Source: Hydrogenophaga sp. (GTDB lineage: Bacteria; Pseudomonadota; Gammaproteobacteria; Burkholderiales; Burkholderiaceae_C). From it: a stretch of 64,000 nt of DNA. Under the pieces are notes generated by a model, which had not been told where the DNA came from, did no database searches, and was given only the letters and a program-made list of their open reading frames with translations. The position numbers and the translations under genes are program-made. Of this stretch, positions 31,658 through 40,062 are shown one piece after another (positions within the stretch are counted from its first letter, which is position 1; each line of letters starts with the position of its first letter). Location: contig NZ_JADMJO010000004.1 of the NCBI RefSeq assembly GCF_018780385.1, positions 1-64,000 of the forward strand. The letters are read 5' to 3'.

Positions 31658-32188
31658 ATGAACCGCACTGTCAACCTCGTGGGGCACTCCCTGTTCCAGA
31701 TGGTGGTGATGTTTACCGCCGGGCTGCTGCTGAGCTCCGTGCTGGTGGACATGGCCGCCATCCTTTGGAACGCGCGGATTTTTCAGCTGGCCTACTGGCT
31801 GCTGGGCCTGGGCCTGCTCGGTGGCCTCGTGGCTGCGCCGTTGGGTTGGCTCGACTGGCGTCACAACCCCCGTGGGACGCGCGCGCACCGGGTGGGCGCC
31901 CTGCACGGCGTGGGCATGGCGGTGGCGGTTGGCCTGTTCGCGCTGAGCTGGTTCCTCCGCGGGGCGGGAGAGCCGCCCCCGGTATCTGCCTTGAGCCTGA
32001 GCCTGCTGGGTGGCGTCACCATGCTCGGCACCGCTTGGCTGGGCCGTCCGAACGCCGACACCGACGCCGACGCCGCCAGTTTCCTGGCATCTGTGGCCGG
32101 AGAAGAAGACCCGGGCGCTGCCGTCGATGCCCCGGCACCACCGCCTGAAACTTCTGTTGACCCTCCCGCCAGAGAGCGACGCTCCTGA
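31658..32188 (+). CDS. DUF2231-like membrane protein
   Basis: 176 aa with a very good ribosome binding site (AGGAGG). Four hydrophobic segments lie between residues ~10 and 128 with a conserved-looking LGWLDWRHNPRGTRAHRVGALHG loop, matching the DUF2231 membrane fold. A Pro/Asp/Ala-rich, charged tail of about 45 residues follows. Function unknown. It lies 97 bp after the membrane-fused reductase; a 12-nt word CGACAGGTTGCA occurs upstream of both genes. Confidence 0.7.
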   Translation: MNRTVNLVGHSLFQMVVMFTAGLLLSSVLVDMAAILWNARIFQLAYWLLGLGLLGGLVAAPLGWLDWRHNPRGTRAHRVGALHGVGMAVAVGLFALSWFLRGAGEPPPVSALSLSLLGGVTMLGTAWLGRPNADTDADAASFLASVAGEEDPGAAVDAPAPPPETSVDPPARERRS

Positions 32189-32299
32189 TCCTGGAAAAGA
32201 TCGCCGACAAAACGGCATGTTCAATCGCGCCCGATCCCGCAGGAGTTGGCCGCTTGAAGTTTTTCTGGTCTGACGGGTTCCGTCCATCAGAATCCTCCC

Positions 32300-33484
32300 A
32301 TGCACCACGGCATCAAGAAACTCCTCCTGCTCGGCGCTGGCCATGCCCACGTGCATGTGCTGGCCAGCCTGACGCAACACCGCCCCGCCGATCTGGACGT
32401 GACGGTGCTCACGCCCTATGCCCACCAGACCTACAGCGGCATGACGCCCGGCTTCGTGGCCGGCCACTACGCCGAGGCCGACTGCCGCATTGAACTGGAG
32501 CCGCTGGTGCGCGCGGCCGGCGCGCGCTGGGTGCGGGGACGCTGCACCGGTATCGATCCGGCGACCAATACCGTGAGCGTGGCGGCTGGAGGCGGCGCGC
32601 AAGGCGTGCCCGCTTCACTGGCCTTTGACGAGCTGTCCATCGACACCGGCGCGGTGATCGACCGCGCCCGCCTGGAAACCGACATGCCGGGCGCGGCCAC
32701 TCATGCACTCGCCGTGCGCCCCATTGAGGCCTTCGCCCAGCTCTGGCCCCAGGTGCTGGCACTCGCGCAGCAAAAGCCGGTGTCGCTCGCGGTGGTGGGT
32801 GCGGGTGCGGCGGGCATCGAACTCATCTTCGCCGCCGAGCAGGGCATTCGCGAGCAGGGCATGCCGGGCGCACGCTTCACGCTCATCACCGGTGGCCCGG
32901 AGGTGGCCGACAACTACCGGCCGGCGGTGCAACGCAAGGTGCTGCGCCAGTTGAAGCGGCGCGGCATCACCGTGCTGCGCGAAGCCTGTGTGGGCATTGG
33001 TCCAGGCGAGGTGATGCTGGGCAACGGCGCGCGGCTGGCCTGCGACGTGCCGCTGCTGGCCATCGGCACCCACGCACCACCCTGGCTGCAGGGCAGCGGT
33101 CTGGCCTTGTCGGCATCCGGGCAGGTGCTGGTCAACGCATTTCAGCAAAGCACCAGCCATCCCCATGTGTTTGCCGCAGGCGATGTGGCCAGCCGAGCCG
33201 ATGGACCGCACGCCAGAAGTGGTGTGTACGCGGTGCGCGCCGGCCCGCCGCTGGCGCACAACCTGCTGGCGTTTCACCAGCGCAAGCCCCTCAAGCCACA
33301 CCAGCCGCCGACAAACACGCTCAACCTGTTGTCGTGCGGCACCGGCCACGCCATTGCGAGTTATGGAGCCCTGAGCCTGGAGGGCGCCTGGGTCTGGCGC
33401 TGGAAAGACCGCATCGACCGCGGTTTCATCGAGCGCTACCGCGTGGGCCGGGCCGCTCAGGCCTCCGGCGAACCGGTGTCCTGA
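32300..33484 (+). CDS. FAD/NAD(P)-dependent oxidoreductase of the SelD-associated (NDH-2-like) family
   Basis: 394 aa. It opens with a dinucleotide fold (KLLLLGAGHAHVHVL), followed by YSGMTPGFVAGHY, SIDTGAVID, a second Rossmann motif VVGAGAAGIEL and the FAD-contact AAGDVAS with GVYAVRAGPPLAHNL. This is the pattern of the pyridine-nucleotide oxidoreductase family found fused to the N-terminus of SelD in cyanobacteria and other taxa (TIGR03169, by memory). Here it is a separate gene, 2.4 kb from selD, on the opposite strand. A role in selenium handling is inferred from family and context. The last 28 bp overlap the convergent next gene. Confidence 0.85.
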   Translation: MHHGIKKLLLLGAGHAHVHVLASLTQHRPADLDVTVLTPYAHQTYSGMTPGFVAGHYAEADCRIELEPLVRAAGARWVRGRCTGIDPATNTVSVAAGGGAQGVPASLAFDELSIDTGAVIDRARLETDMPGAATHALAVRPIEAFAQLWPQVLALAQQKPVSLAVVGAGAAGIELIFAAEQGIREQGMPGARFTLITGGPEVADNYRPAVQRKVLRQLKRRGITVLREACVGIGPGEVMLGNGARLACDVPLLAIGTHAPPWLQGSGLALSASGQVLVNAFQQSTSHPHVFAAGDVASRADGPHARSGVYAVRAGPPLAHNLLAFHQRKPLKPHQPPTNTLNLLSCGTGHAIASYGALSLEGAWVWRWKDRIDRGFIERYRVGRAAQASGEPVS

Positions 33485-33867
33485 TGGCCCTGCTCCAGCG
33501 CCTTGCGAGCCGCTGCAGCCAGGGCCTCATAACGCTGGCGAAATGCGTCCAGCTCGTCCTGCTCGAGTTCCTCAAGGTCCAGCAACGCGAGGTGCGCGCC
33601 CTTGGTGGCCCGGATCAACTCATCGATCTTGATCTGCAAAGCCTCGGAATCGCGGTTCTGCGTGTTCTGGATCAGGAACACCATGAGAAAGGTGACGATG
33701 GTGGTGCCGGTGTTGATCACTAGCTGCCAGGTGTCGCTGAAACCAAACAGCGGCCCGGTGACCAACCAGACCACGATCACCGCAGCGGCGAGCATGAAGG
33801 TCTTGGGACGCCCGCTCGTCCGGGCAATGCTCTTCGCAAAGTTGGAATACCAGGCCCGATTGTTCAT
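33457..33867 (-). CDS. Low-affinity iron permease family protein
   Basis: 136 aa from ATG 33867, which is preceded by an excellent AGGAGGAATTTCAAC leader; the frame is open a further 34 codons upstream without a better signal. Two hydrophobic segments (TFMLAAAVIVVWLVTGPLFGF and LVINTGTTIVTFLMVFLIQNTQNRD) followed by a helical, acidic tail match the low-affinity iron permease (Fet4-like) small family. Actual iron transport by these short proteins is not established. Convergent overlap of 28 bp with the oxidoreductase. Confidence 0.85.
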   Translation of the reverse strand: MNNRAWYSNFAKSIARTSGRPKTFMLAAAVIVVWLVTGPLFGFSDTWQLVINTGTTIVTFLMVFLIQNTQNRDSEALQIKIDELIRATKGAHLALLDLEELEQDELDAFRQRYEALAAAARKALEQGHQDTGSPEA

Positions 33868-33951
33868 GTTGAAATTCCTCCTGTAACGTGGGGGCGGTCC
33901 GCCGCCAACCGCAGCATTCTTCACCGCTTCGTCACCCGACCATACAACGCC

Positions 33952-34785
33952 ATGTCCACTTCCCTGCACCGACTCGTGATCTCACTGCTGTCGATCACGA
34001 CCTTCCTGATTGCCCTCCCTGCCCATGCGCAGCCCGCCGCTGCACCACCCGCCATCGCAGCGGGCGCTCCGAAGGCCCATCCGTGGCAGGCGGCTCCTCC
34101 GCGGTTGACGGCCGAGGCCTACTTCACCAACCTCAAGGACGGGGACCAGATCGAAACGCCGTTCGTGGTGAAGTTCGGCCTCACCGGCGGCTGGGGGCTG
34201 GCGCCCATCGCCCAGCCGGGCCGGGCCCGCAGCGGTCACCACCACCTGCTGATCAACCGCGACCTGCCCTTGAATTTCAAGGAAGCCCTCCCGTTCAACG
34301 AGCAGTACATCCACTTCGGCAAGGGGCAGATGGAATCCGTGCTCACACTGGAGCCGGGCACCTACACATTGCGCATGCTGCTGGCCGACCAGAAACACCT
34401 GCCGCACTTCGTCTTCAGCAAGCCGACGCGCATCACGGTCACACGCAAGACCGGCGTTGACCCCAAGACCTTGTCGGTCAAGGGCCTGTCCATCGGGCTG
34501 GACCGCACCACGCTGAGAAACCCGATGCGTGTGCAATTTCATGCGTCGGCACTCGAAGTGGCTCACCGCTCGCAAGGCATCCCCGGAACCGGGCATTTCC
34601 GCCTGACCGCCACACCCGAAGGCAACCGCGGCACGCCCGCCGTTCTCGAGTTTCCAGAAGGCCAGACCGAGGTGTGGCTGGCGCCCCCCGCCGGCAACTA
34701 CGCGCTTCAGCTGGATCTGATGGACAACTTGAACCCCGGCAAGACGCTGATCGAGCCGGCGCGCGCGACGGTGCGCGTCGAATGA
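33952..34785 (+). CDS. Exported DUF4399 protein with a second, degenerate repeat
   Basis: 277 aa with a clear signal peptide (ISLLSITTFLIALPAHAQ). Residues ~52-160 carry the DUF4399 signature (SGHHHLLINRDLP, HFGKGQMESVLTLEPGTYTLRMLLAD). A weaker second copy follows at ~180-277 (GTGHFRLTATPEG, EFPEGQTEVWLAPPAGNYALQLDLMD), ending at the stop. Periplasmic or secreted; function unknown. It lies alone between the iron-permease-like gene and the HAD gene, with no visible terminator. Confidence 0.82.
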   Translation: MSTSLHRLVISLLSITTFLIALPAHAQPAAAPPAIAAGAPKAHPWQAAPPRLTAEAYFTNLKDGDQIETPFVVKFGLTGGWGLAPIAQPGRARSGHHHLLINRDLPLNFKEALPFNEQYIHFGKGQMESVLTLEPGTYTLRMLLADQKHLPHFVFSKPTRITVTRKTGVDPKTLSVKGLSIGLDRTTLRNPMRVQFHASALEVAHRSQGIPGTGHFRLTATPEGNRGTPAVLEFPEGQTEVWLAPPAGNYALQLDLMDNLNPGKTLIEPARATVRVE

Positions 34786-34806
34786 TCCAGCGGCGCTGAC
34801 CGGCCT

Positions 34807-35502
34807 TCAGCAGCCCAGTTGTTCGGCCAGGTGCACCAGGCTGCGGGCGTGAAACGTGTTGGCCGCATCGGGCGACACGTCCTTGGGGTGCTTCGCGCCA
34901 AACTCCAGCGCCCGCTCGATGTAGGCCGTGCGCAGGCCGCAAGCCCGTGCCGCCGCGAGGTCTTCCTGATGGGCGGCCACCAGCATCACATCGTGCGGCT
35001 CCACGTCAAACACACGAGCCACGCCGAGGTAGGTGGCGGGGTCGGGCTTGTAGGCACGGAACACCTCGGCCGAGAGCACGCAGTCCCACGGCAGACCTGC
35101 GCGCTTGGCCATGTTGGTGAGCAGGCCGATGTTGCCGTTGGACAGACTGCAGATGGTGTGCCGCGCCTTCAGGCGCGTGAGCCCGGCCACCGTGTCGGGC
35201 CACGGGTCGAGCCGGTGCCAGACCTTGTTGAGGTGCCGCTTCTGCGCTTCGGTGAGTGAGGTCAGGCCGAACGTGGGCAACAGGTCGTCGAGGATCAGGC
35301 GGTGCAGATCGTCGATCAGCGTCCAGCCCAGTTCACCCGAGCGCACACGTTGCATGGCCGGCTGGTAGCCCGCGCGCCAGGCGAGCGCAAAGGCATCGGC
35401 ATCCACCTGCGGATACAGCGCAGCCACCTCGCGCACGATGCTGCCGTGCCAGTCGACCACGGTGCCGAAGATGTCGAAGGCGAGGATGGGGGCGTGGGTC
35501 AT
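34807..35502 (-). CDS. HAD-superfamily hydrolase, type II haloacid dehalogenase family
   Basis: 231 aa from ATG 35502, which overlaps the ridA-like stop by 4 bp; an open frame further upstream is antisense shadow. Nucleophile Asp10 in FDIFGTVVD, then motif II SLSNGN, motif III Lys in RAYKPDPATY, and VAAHQEDLAAARACG near the end, all as in L-2-haloacid dehalogenase-type HADs. Many members are phosphatases or have unknown substrates. It is the last gene of the senB-selD-ridA-HAD run; its coupling to selenium genes is the main clue to function. Confidence 0.88.
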   Translation of the reverse strand: MTHAPILAFDIFGTVVDWHGSIVREVAALYPQVDADAFALAWRAGYQPAMQRVRSGELGWTLIDDLHRLILDDLLPTFGLTSLTEAQKRHLNKVWHRLDPWPDTVAGLTRLKARHTICSLSNGNIGLLTNMAKRAGLPWDCVLSAEVFRAYKPDPATYLGVARVFDVEPHDVMLVAAHQEDLAAARACGLRTAYIERALEFGAKHPKDVSPDAANTFHARSLVHLAEQLGC

Positions 35503-35882
35503 GGGCGTTTGAAGGCCGTGACCTCGATCTCGATTTTCATGCGCGGATCGAGCAGGCCCGCGGTGATCATCATGGCCGCCGGGCGCGCTGTGCCCAGGTG
35601 TTTTCTCAGCACCGGCCAGCAGGCTTCGAAGTCGGCACCCATGGGCAGCACGTAGTTCACGCGCACCACGTCGTCCAGGCTGGAACCCGCTTGCTTGAGC
35701 GCGGCCGCGATGTTCTGCATGCACTGCTCGGCCTGCTCCACCACGTTGTCTGAAATCCTCATGGTGGCGTAGTCAAAACCCGTGGTGCCGGAGACGAAAA
35801 CCCAGTCACCCGCGACCACGGCACGCGAATACCCGATCTGCTCTTCAAACGGCGAGCCGGAGCTGATGCGTTGGCGCTCCAT
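35499..35882 (-). CDS. RidA/YjgF family protein
   Basis: 127 aa. Typical Rid features: a GDWVFVSGTTGFDY beta region, QAEQCMQNIAAALKQAGSSLDDVVRVNYVLP, and a C-terminal KIEIEVTAF strand. The catalytic Arg of classical RidA (usually in a late PARxx motif, here TARPAAMM) appears to be present, so imine/enamine deaminase activity is possible. It starts 3 bp after the selD stop and overlaps the HAD gene by 4 bp, so it is almost certainly in the same transcript as senB and selD. Confidence 0.9.
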   Translation of the reverse strand: MERQRISSGSPFEEQIGYSRAVVAGDWVFVSGTTGFDYATMRISDNVVEQAEQCMQNIAAALKQAGSSLDDVVRVNYVLPMGADFEACWPVLRKHLGTARPAAMMITAGLLDPRMKIEIEVTAFKRP

Positions 35883-35885
35883 GGC

Positions 35886-36959
35886 TCAGCGCACTTCCAG
35901 GCGCACGCCTTCGGCGGCGGGCGCCACGATCTCGCCGATGTCGGCGGCGCCGGCAAAACCGTGCTTCTCGAAGATCGCCAGCACCGCGTCCACCGCTTCG
36001 GGATCGCAGGCCACCAGCAGGCCACCGCTGGTCTGGGGGTCGGACAACAGGGCCTGGTCCACTGGCTGCAGGCCGTCGCCCAAACGCACCTCGTGGCCGT
36101 AGGCGGCCCAGTTGCGGCCCGAGGCACCGGTGACCATGCCGGCGGCGGCGAGATCGCGCACGCCAGCGATCATCGGCACACGGGCCATGTCGATGCGCAC
36201 GGTGGTGTTGGAGCCACGCGCCATTTCCATCACGTGGCCGGCCAAGCCAAAGCCGGTGATGTCGGTGAGCGCATGCACGCCGTCCAGTGCGGCCAGATCG
36301 GGGCCGGGGGTGTTGAGCTTGGTGGTGTTGGCAATCATCTGCGCGTAACCCTCAGCGCTCAGCGCGTCCTTCTTCAAAGCGGCCGAGAGCACGCCCACAC
36401 CAATCGGCTTGCCCAGTATCAGGCGGTCGCCCACTTTCGCGTCGGCGTTGCGCTTCACGCGCTTGGGGTGCACCAGGCCCAGGGCCACCAGGCCGTAGAT
36501 GGGCTCGACCGAGTCGATGGTGTGGCCACCCGCGATCGGAATGCCGGCGGCGCGGCACACGTCCTGCCCGCCCTGGAGAATCTTGCCGATGGTCTCGGTG
36601 GAGAGCACGTTGATGGGCATGCCCACCAGGGCCAGCGCCATGATGGGCGTGCCGCCCATGGCGTACACGTCGCTGATGGCGTTGGTGGCGGCGATGCGGC
36701 CGAAATCGTACGGGTCGTCCACGATGGGCATGAAGAAATCGGTGGTGGCGATCAGTGCCTGCTCGTCGTTGAGCTGGTAGACCGCCGCGTCGTCCGCCGT
36801 CTCGATGCCGACCAGCAACTCCTTGGGCATCGGCATGGCCGCCGTGCCTTTCAGGATTTCACTGAGCACGCCGGGCGCGATCTTGCAGCCGCAGCCGCCG
36901 CCGTGCGAGAGGCTGGTGAGGCGGGGTTGGGTGGCGGCGGTGGGGATGGGTGCGTTCAT
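35886..36959 (-). CDS. selD: Selenophosphate synthetase (SelD / SenC)
   Basis: 357 aa. It makes selenophosphate from selenide and ATP. The glycine-rich N-terminus GGGCGCK provides catalytic Cys23 (not selenocysteine) and Lys26; ATP/metal motifs follow (TTDFFMPIVDDPYDFGRIAATNAISDVYAMGG and GGHTIDS, DITGFGLAGH, LSDPQTSGGLL). Usually SelD feeds selenocysteine or 2-selenouridine, but no selA, selB or mnmH is in the window. It directly follows senB (48 bp, SD GGAGA), so it corresponds to SenC of the selenoneine pathway described in Variovorax. It could also serve other selenium uses in the cell. Confidence 0.93.
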   Translation of the reverse strand: MNAPIPTAATQPRLTSLSHGGGCGCKIAPGVLSEILKGTAAMPMPKELLVGIETADDAAVYQLNDEQALIATTDFFMPIVDDPYDFGRIAATNAISDVYAMGGTPIMALALVGMPINVLSTETIGKILQGGQDVCRAAGIPIAGGHTIDSVEPIYGLVALGLVHPKRVKRNADAKVGDRLILGKPIGVGVLSAALKKDALSAEGYAQMIANTTKLNTPGPDLAALDGVHALTDITGFGLAGHVMEMARGSNTTVRIDMARVPMIAGVRDLAAAGMVTGASGRNWAAYGHEVRLGDGLQPVDQALLSDPQTSGGLLVACDPEAVDAVLAIFEKHGFAGAADIGEIVAPAAEGVRLEVR

Positions 36960-37007
36960 GGGTGTCTCCAGAGAGAAGGGAAATCGGTGCTGATCGGTGC
37001 GCAGGGC

Positions 37008-37976
37008 TCAGTGCAGCTCGTGCAACAGGGCCAGCAGGGTGGTCCGTTCGATGCGCGGATCGAACAGCGGCGCGCGGGCTTCACATTGTGCGTGCAGGGC
37101 GGTCAGCCTGCCAGCCGGCTCGCCCATGCCCGCACGGCAGGCGCGCAAGGCCTGCACCAGTGCCGGCACATCGCCCGGCGCAAAGTAACCACCGTAGTCG
37201 GCCCCCAGCATGCCCACGTTGCCGTCGATGCGCGAGGCCAGCACGGGCGTGCCACCGAGCACGGCTTCCATCAGCACATGGGCCCCGCCCTCCATGCGGC
37301 TGGTGTGCACCAGCAGGTGGGCGCGCTGCATGCGCGAGCGCGTGGCGCCATGGGGCAGGCCACCGAGCCAGCGGTAGTGCGGGCAGGCCTGCGCGGTCGC
37401 TCGGGCAGCCTCGCCCAGTGCGGGGTCGATCGCGGCACCGATGTGGTCGATGCGGATGCCCTCGTCAGCGCGCAGCAGGCGCGCCGCTTCAAACAGGGTC
37501 TGCGGCCATTTTTCGTCGCGCAGGTGGCCCACCATCACCACCCGCAGGTGCGCCGTGGTCTTGGCCAGTGTCTGGCGGCGCGTGCCCGACTGGAACACCA
37601 CGCGGGATTTGTCGCGCAGCGCCTCGGGTAGCGCCAGCGGACCCTGCTCCTGCAGCACGATGAGCCGGTGCGCAAGCGCCAGCGAACGCTGGGCGCTCGC
37701 ATCCGACGCGATGTCGCGGTAGAGGTCGGTGCCGGTCAGCGCCAGCACCAGCGGGCGATCGGGATGCGCCCGCACCCACGCGGCCACCGATGCGGCCGAG
37801 CGCCGCGCGTGCAGGGCCAGCAACACATCGCCCTCATCGCCTTCGGACCACGCCTGCGCCACCCTCACCCGATAATGGCCCGAGAGCATGCGCGCCCAGC
37901 GGCGCGCGGTTTGCCAATTGCCGTTGTTGGCTTCGGCCACGGCCGGCGTGACGATGCACAGGGAAGGTTTTTTCAT
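37008..37976 (-). CDS. senB: Selenosugar synthase SenB (TIGR04348-type glycosyltransferase)
   Basis: 322 aa from ATG 37976 (MKKPSLCIVTPAVAEANNGNW). GT4-like: NNGNWQTARRWARML near the start, LVLALTGTDLYRD, VVMVGHLRDEKWPQTLF, HYRWLGGLPHG and the C-terminal sugar-nucleotide region EGGAHVLMEAVLGGTPVLAS. This matches the family next to selD shown in Variovorax to make a selenosugar from selenophosphate and a UDP-sugar. It precedes selD by 48 bp. Its start codon overlaps the divergent senA start codon by 2 nt, so one of the two starts is probably assigned too far upstream. Confidence 0.88.
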   Translation of the reverse strand: MKKPSLCIVTPAVAEANNGNWQTARRWARMLSGHYRVRVAQAWSEGDEGDVLLALHARRSAASVAAWVRAHPDRPLVLALTGTDLYRDIASDASAQRSLALAHRLIVLQEQGPLALPEALRDKSRVVFQSGTRRQTLAKTTAHLRVVMVGHLRDEKWPQTLFEAARLLRADEGIRIDHIGAAIDPALGEAARATAQACPHYRWLGGLPHGATRSRMQRAHLLVHTSRMEGGAHVLMEAVLGGTPVLASRIDGNVGMLGADYGGYFAPGDVPALVQALRACRAGMGEPAGRLTALHAQCEARAPLFDPRIERTTLLALLHELH

Positions 37977-39168
37977 GGATGTGAACCGGTCGTCGATTGT
38001 GTGCGATGCACCTGCGGGCGCGCTGTCCACCGCGGACATGACCCGCCACGGTGGCGGGCCAACGCTGGCCGGTGCGCTGGTGGAGGCGCGCGAGCGCACG
38101 CTGCGGCAGTTCGCGGCGCTGGAGGCGGCGCTCGGCCCCGCCCTGCGCGTGCCCTGCACGCCCGAGTTGAACCTGCCGCTGTGGGAGCTGGGACACGTCG
38201 GCTGGTTTGCCGACTGGTGGATCGCTCGCAACCCGCAGCTCGGAAGCGGCGTGCAGGCGGACCCGCTGGTGGCCCGCCGCGCCGCGCGCCAGGGCCTGCG
38301 TGGCATCGACGCCGATGCGCTCTACGACTCCAGCGCCGTGCCGCACGACCGGCGCTGGCAGTTGGACCTGCCAGATGCCCACGCCACACGAGCCGACCTC
38401 TCGGCCAGTCTGGATCAAACGCTGGCGCTGCTGCGCGACGCCCCCGACGACGACACCGGCCTCTACTTCTTCCGCCTCGCCCTGTTCCACGAAGACATGC
38501 ACGCCGAGGCGGGCGTCTACATGGCGCAGGCGCTGGGCATCGACGTGGGCCACCGGCCCATGGCCGTTCACGTGGAGCCTGGCGAAGCCAGCGTGCCCGC
38601 CACCGCCTGGCGCCTGGGCTGGGTCGGCCCGGGCTTTGCCTTCGACAACGAACTCGGCGCGCACGTGGTGGCGGTCAACGCCTTCGAGATCGACACACGC
38701 GCCGTCACCTGGGCGCGCTACCTGCCGATGGTGGACGCTGGCCTGGCCGCGGTGCCGCGCTACCTGCGGCGAACACCCGGCGGTTGGCAGGTGCAGCGTT
38801 TCGGCACCTGGCAAGCGCTGGACCTGCAGGCCGCGGCCTGCCACCTCGGCGCGCAGGAAGCACGCGCCTGGTGCCGCTGGGCCGGGCGGCGCCTGCCGAC
38901 CGAAGCCGAGTGGGAAGTGGCCGCGCACACGGTGCCGGGCTTCGCCTGGGGCGAGGTCTGGGAATGGACCGCGAGCACCTTCGCACCCTTCCCTGGCTTC
39001 GCGCCCCACCCCTACCTGGACTACTCCCAACCCTGGTTCGACGGCCGCCCGGTGCTCAAGGGCGCGAGCACCGCGACCCACCCGCGCATGCGCCACCCCA
39101 GGTACCGCAACTACTTCACCGCGGAACGCAATGACATCTTTGCGGGCTTTCGCAGCGCGCGCGCCTGA
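37975..39168 (+). CDS. senA: Selenoneine synthase SenA (EgtB-like non-heme iron enzyme)
   Basis: 397 aa from ATG 37975; ATG 38038 (MTRHGGGPTLAGALVEA) would give 376 aa and leave ~60 bp for a promoter. A DinB-like N-terminal domain provides the iron facial triad His74 (ELGHVGWF), His172 and His176 (HxxxH in LFHEDMHAE), and a C-terminal FGE-sulfatase fold (RRLPTEAEWEVAAHTV, EVWEWTASTFAPFPGF) ends with ERNDIFAGFRSARA. This is the EgtB-related family that joins hercynine to a selenosugar to form the selenoneine precursor. Divergent from senB; converges on an AraC gene with 3 bp between stops. Confidence 0.88.
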   Translation: MDVNRSSIVCDAPAGALSTADMTRHGGGPTLAGALVEARERTLRQFAALEAALGPALRVPCTPELNLPLWELGHVGWFADWWIARNPQLGSGVQADPLVARRAARQGLRGIDADALYDSSAVPHDRRWQLDLPDAHATRADLSASLDQTLALLRDAPDDDTGLYFFRLALFHEDMHAEAGVYMAQALGIDVGHRPMAVHVEPGEASVPATAWRLGWVGPGFAFDNELGAHVVAVNAFEIDTRAVTWARYLPMVDAGLAAVPRYLRRTPGGWQVQRFGTWQALDLQAAACHLGAQEARAWCRWAGRRLPTEAEWEVAAHTVPGFAWGEVWEWTASTFAPFPGFAPHPYLDYSQPWFDGRPVLKGASTATHPRMRHPRYRNYFTAERNDIFAGFRSARA

Positions 39169-39171
39169 GCC

Positions 39172-39966
39172 TCATCGACCTTTGCGGTAGACGTCGGGTG
39201 TCACGCCGGTCAAGCGGCGGAACATCGCGATGAAGGCCGAGGTGGACGCGTAGCCCAGGTCCTGGGCGATGTGCTCCACCTTCTCCCCGGCTTCCAGCAG
39301 GGCCATGGCCTTCACCGCGCGCAGCCGCTGCCGCCATTCGGCCAGCGTCATGCCCAGCTGGCTCTGGCAGCGGCGCATGAGCGTGCGTTCGGTGGTGTGC
39401 ACGAAGGCCGCCCAATCGGCCACCGACCGTGGATCACCGGGCGCCGCTTCCAGCGCCCGCAGCACGGGCGCGAGCAGCGGGTCATCCGAGGCGGGCAGAT
39501 AGCTGCCCGTGACCGGAGCCACCTCCAGTTGGTCCATCACCACCTGCAGCAGCCGGTCGTGCGACGCGCCCTGCGCCAGCGCGGGCGGTGTCTGCCGCAG
39601 ATGCTCCAGCAAGCCGTGCAGCAAGGGACTGACGCTGAGGGCGCACACCTGGGCTGGCATGCGGTCCGCGCGCTCGGGCACCACGTAGACCGAACAGAAG
39701 GACGCTTCCTGACGGTTCATACCGGTGTGGTCCACGTCCGGCGGCAACCACAGGCCGTATTGCGGCGGAATCAAATAGTGCTCGGTGGCGAGTTGCACCT
39801 CCATCACACCGCTGAAGGCGTAGACGAACTCGCCCCAGTGGTGGCGGTGGTGCGGGTACGCCGCGTCGGCGGGCATCTGCGCCGCGCGGAAGACGATTTC
39901 TCCGGGCAGTGCGTCGGTGAATGGCGCGGTCTGCAAATGTCTGGCGGGGGCGCGGGCGCGGGGCAT
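39172..39966 (-). CDS. AraC family transcriptional regulator
   Basis: 264 aa. N-terminal cupin-like sensor (PHHRHHWGEFVYAFSGVMEV, LIPPQYGLWLPPDVDHTG) and C-terminal double HTH (VHTTERTLMRRCQSQLGMTLAEWRQRLRAVKAMALL, HIAQDLGYASTSAFIAMFRRLTGVTPDVYRKG). The divergent neighbour is a DMT transporter, so control of that exporter is the simplest guess. It could also reach the convergent senA, but nothing in the sequence shows this. Confidence 0.92.
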   Translation of the reverse strand: MPRARAPARHLQTAPFTDALPGEIVFRAAQMPADAAYPHHRHHWGEFVYAFSGVMEVQLATEHYLIPPQYGLWLPPDVDHTGMNRQEASFCSVYVVPERADRMPAQVCALSVSPLLHGLLEHLRQTPPALAQGASHDRLLQVVMDQLEVAPVTGSYLPASDDPLLAPVLRALEAAPGDPRSVADWAAFVHTTERTLMRRCQSQLGMTLAEWRQRLRAVKAMALLEAGEKVEHIAQDLGYASTSAFIAMFRRLTGVTPDVYRKGR

Positions 39967-40006
39967 TTTGACGGTCCGGGGGGATGGTTTGTCTGATTTT
40001 CGTTAT

Positions 40007-40020
40007 CTGCTGCGCAGCAG
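40007..40020. promoter_or_regulatory. 14-bp palindrome between AraC and DMT transporter genes
   Basis: CTGCTGCGCAGCAG is a perfect inverted repeat in the 96-bp divergent intergenic region, 43 bp before the transporter GTG and 41 bp before the AraC start. It is a candidate operator or overlapping hairpin; AraC regulators more often use direct repeats, so the link is tentative. Confidence 0.4.
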
Positions 40021-40062
40021 TCAAACGGACAATCACCCTCCGATCAACCCCCGATTGCACCT

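Noticed and set aside
36880-36900. Selenocysteine in SelD
   Set aside because: The active-site codon encodes Cys23 and there is no in-frame TGA in the gene.
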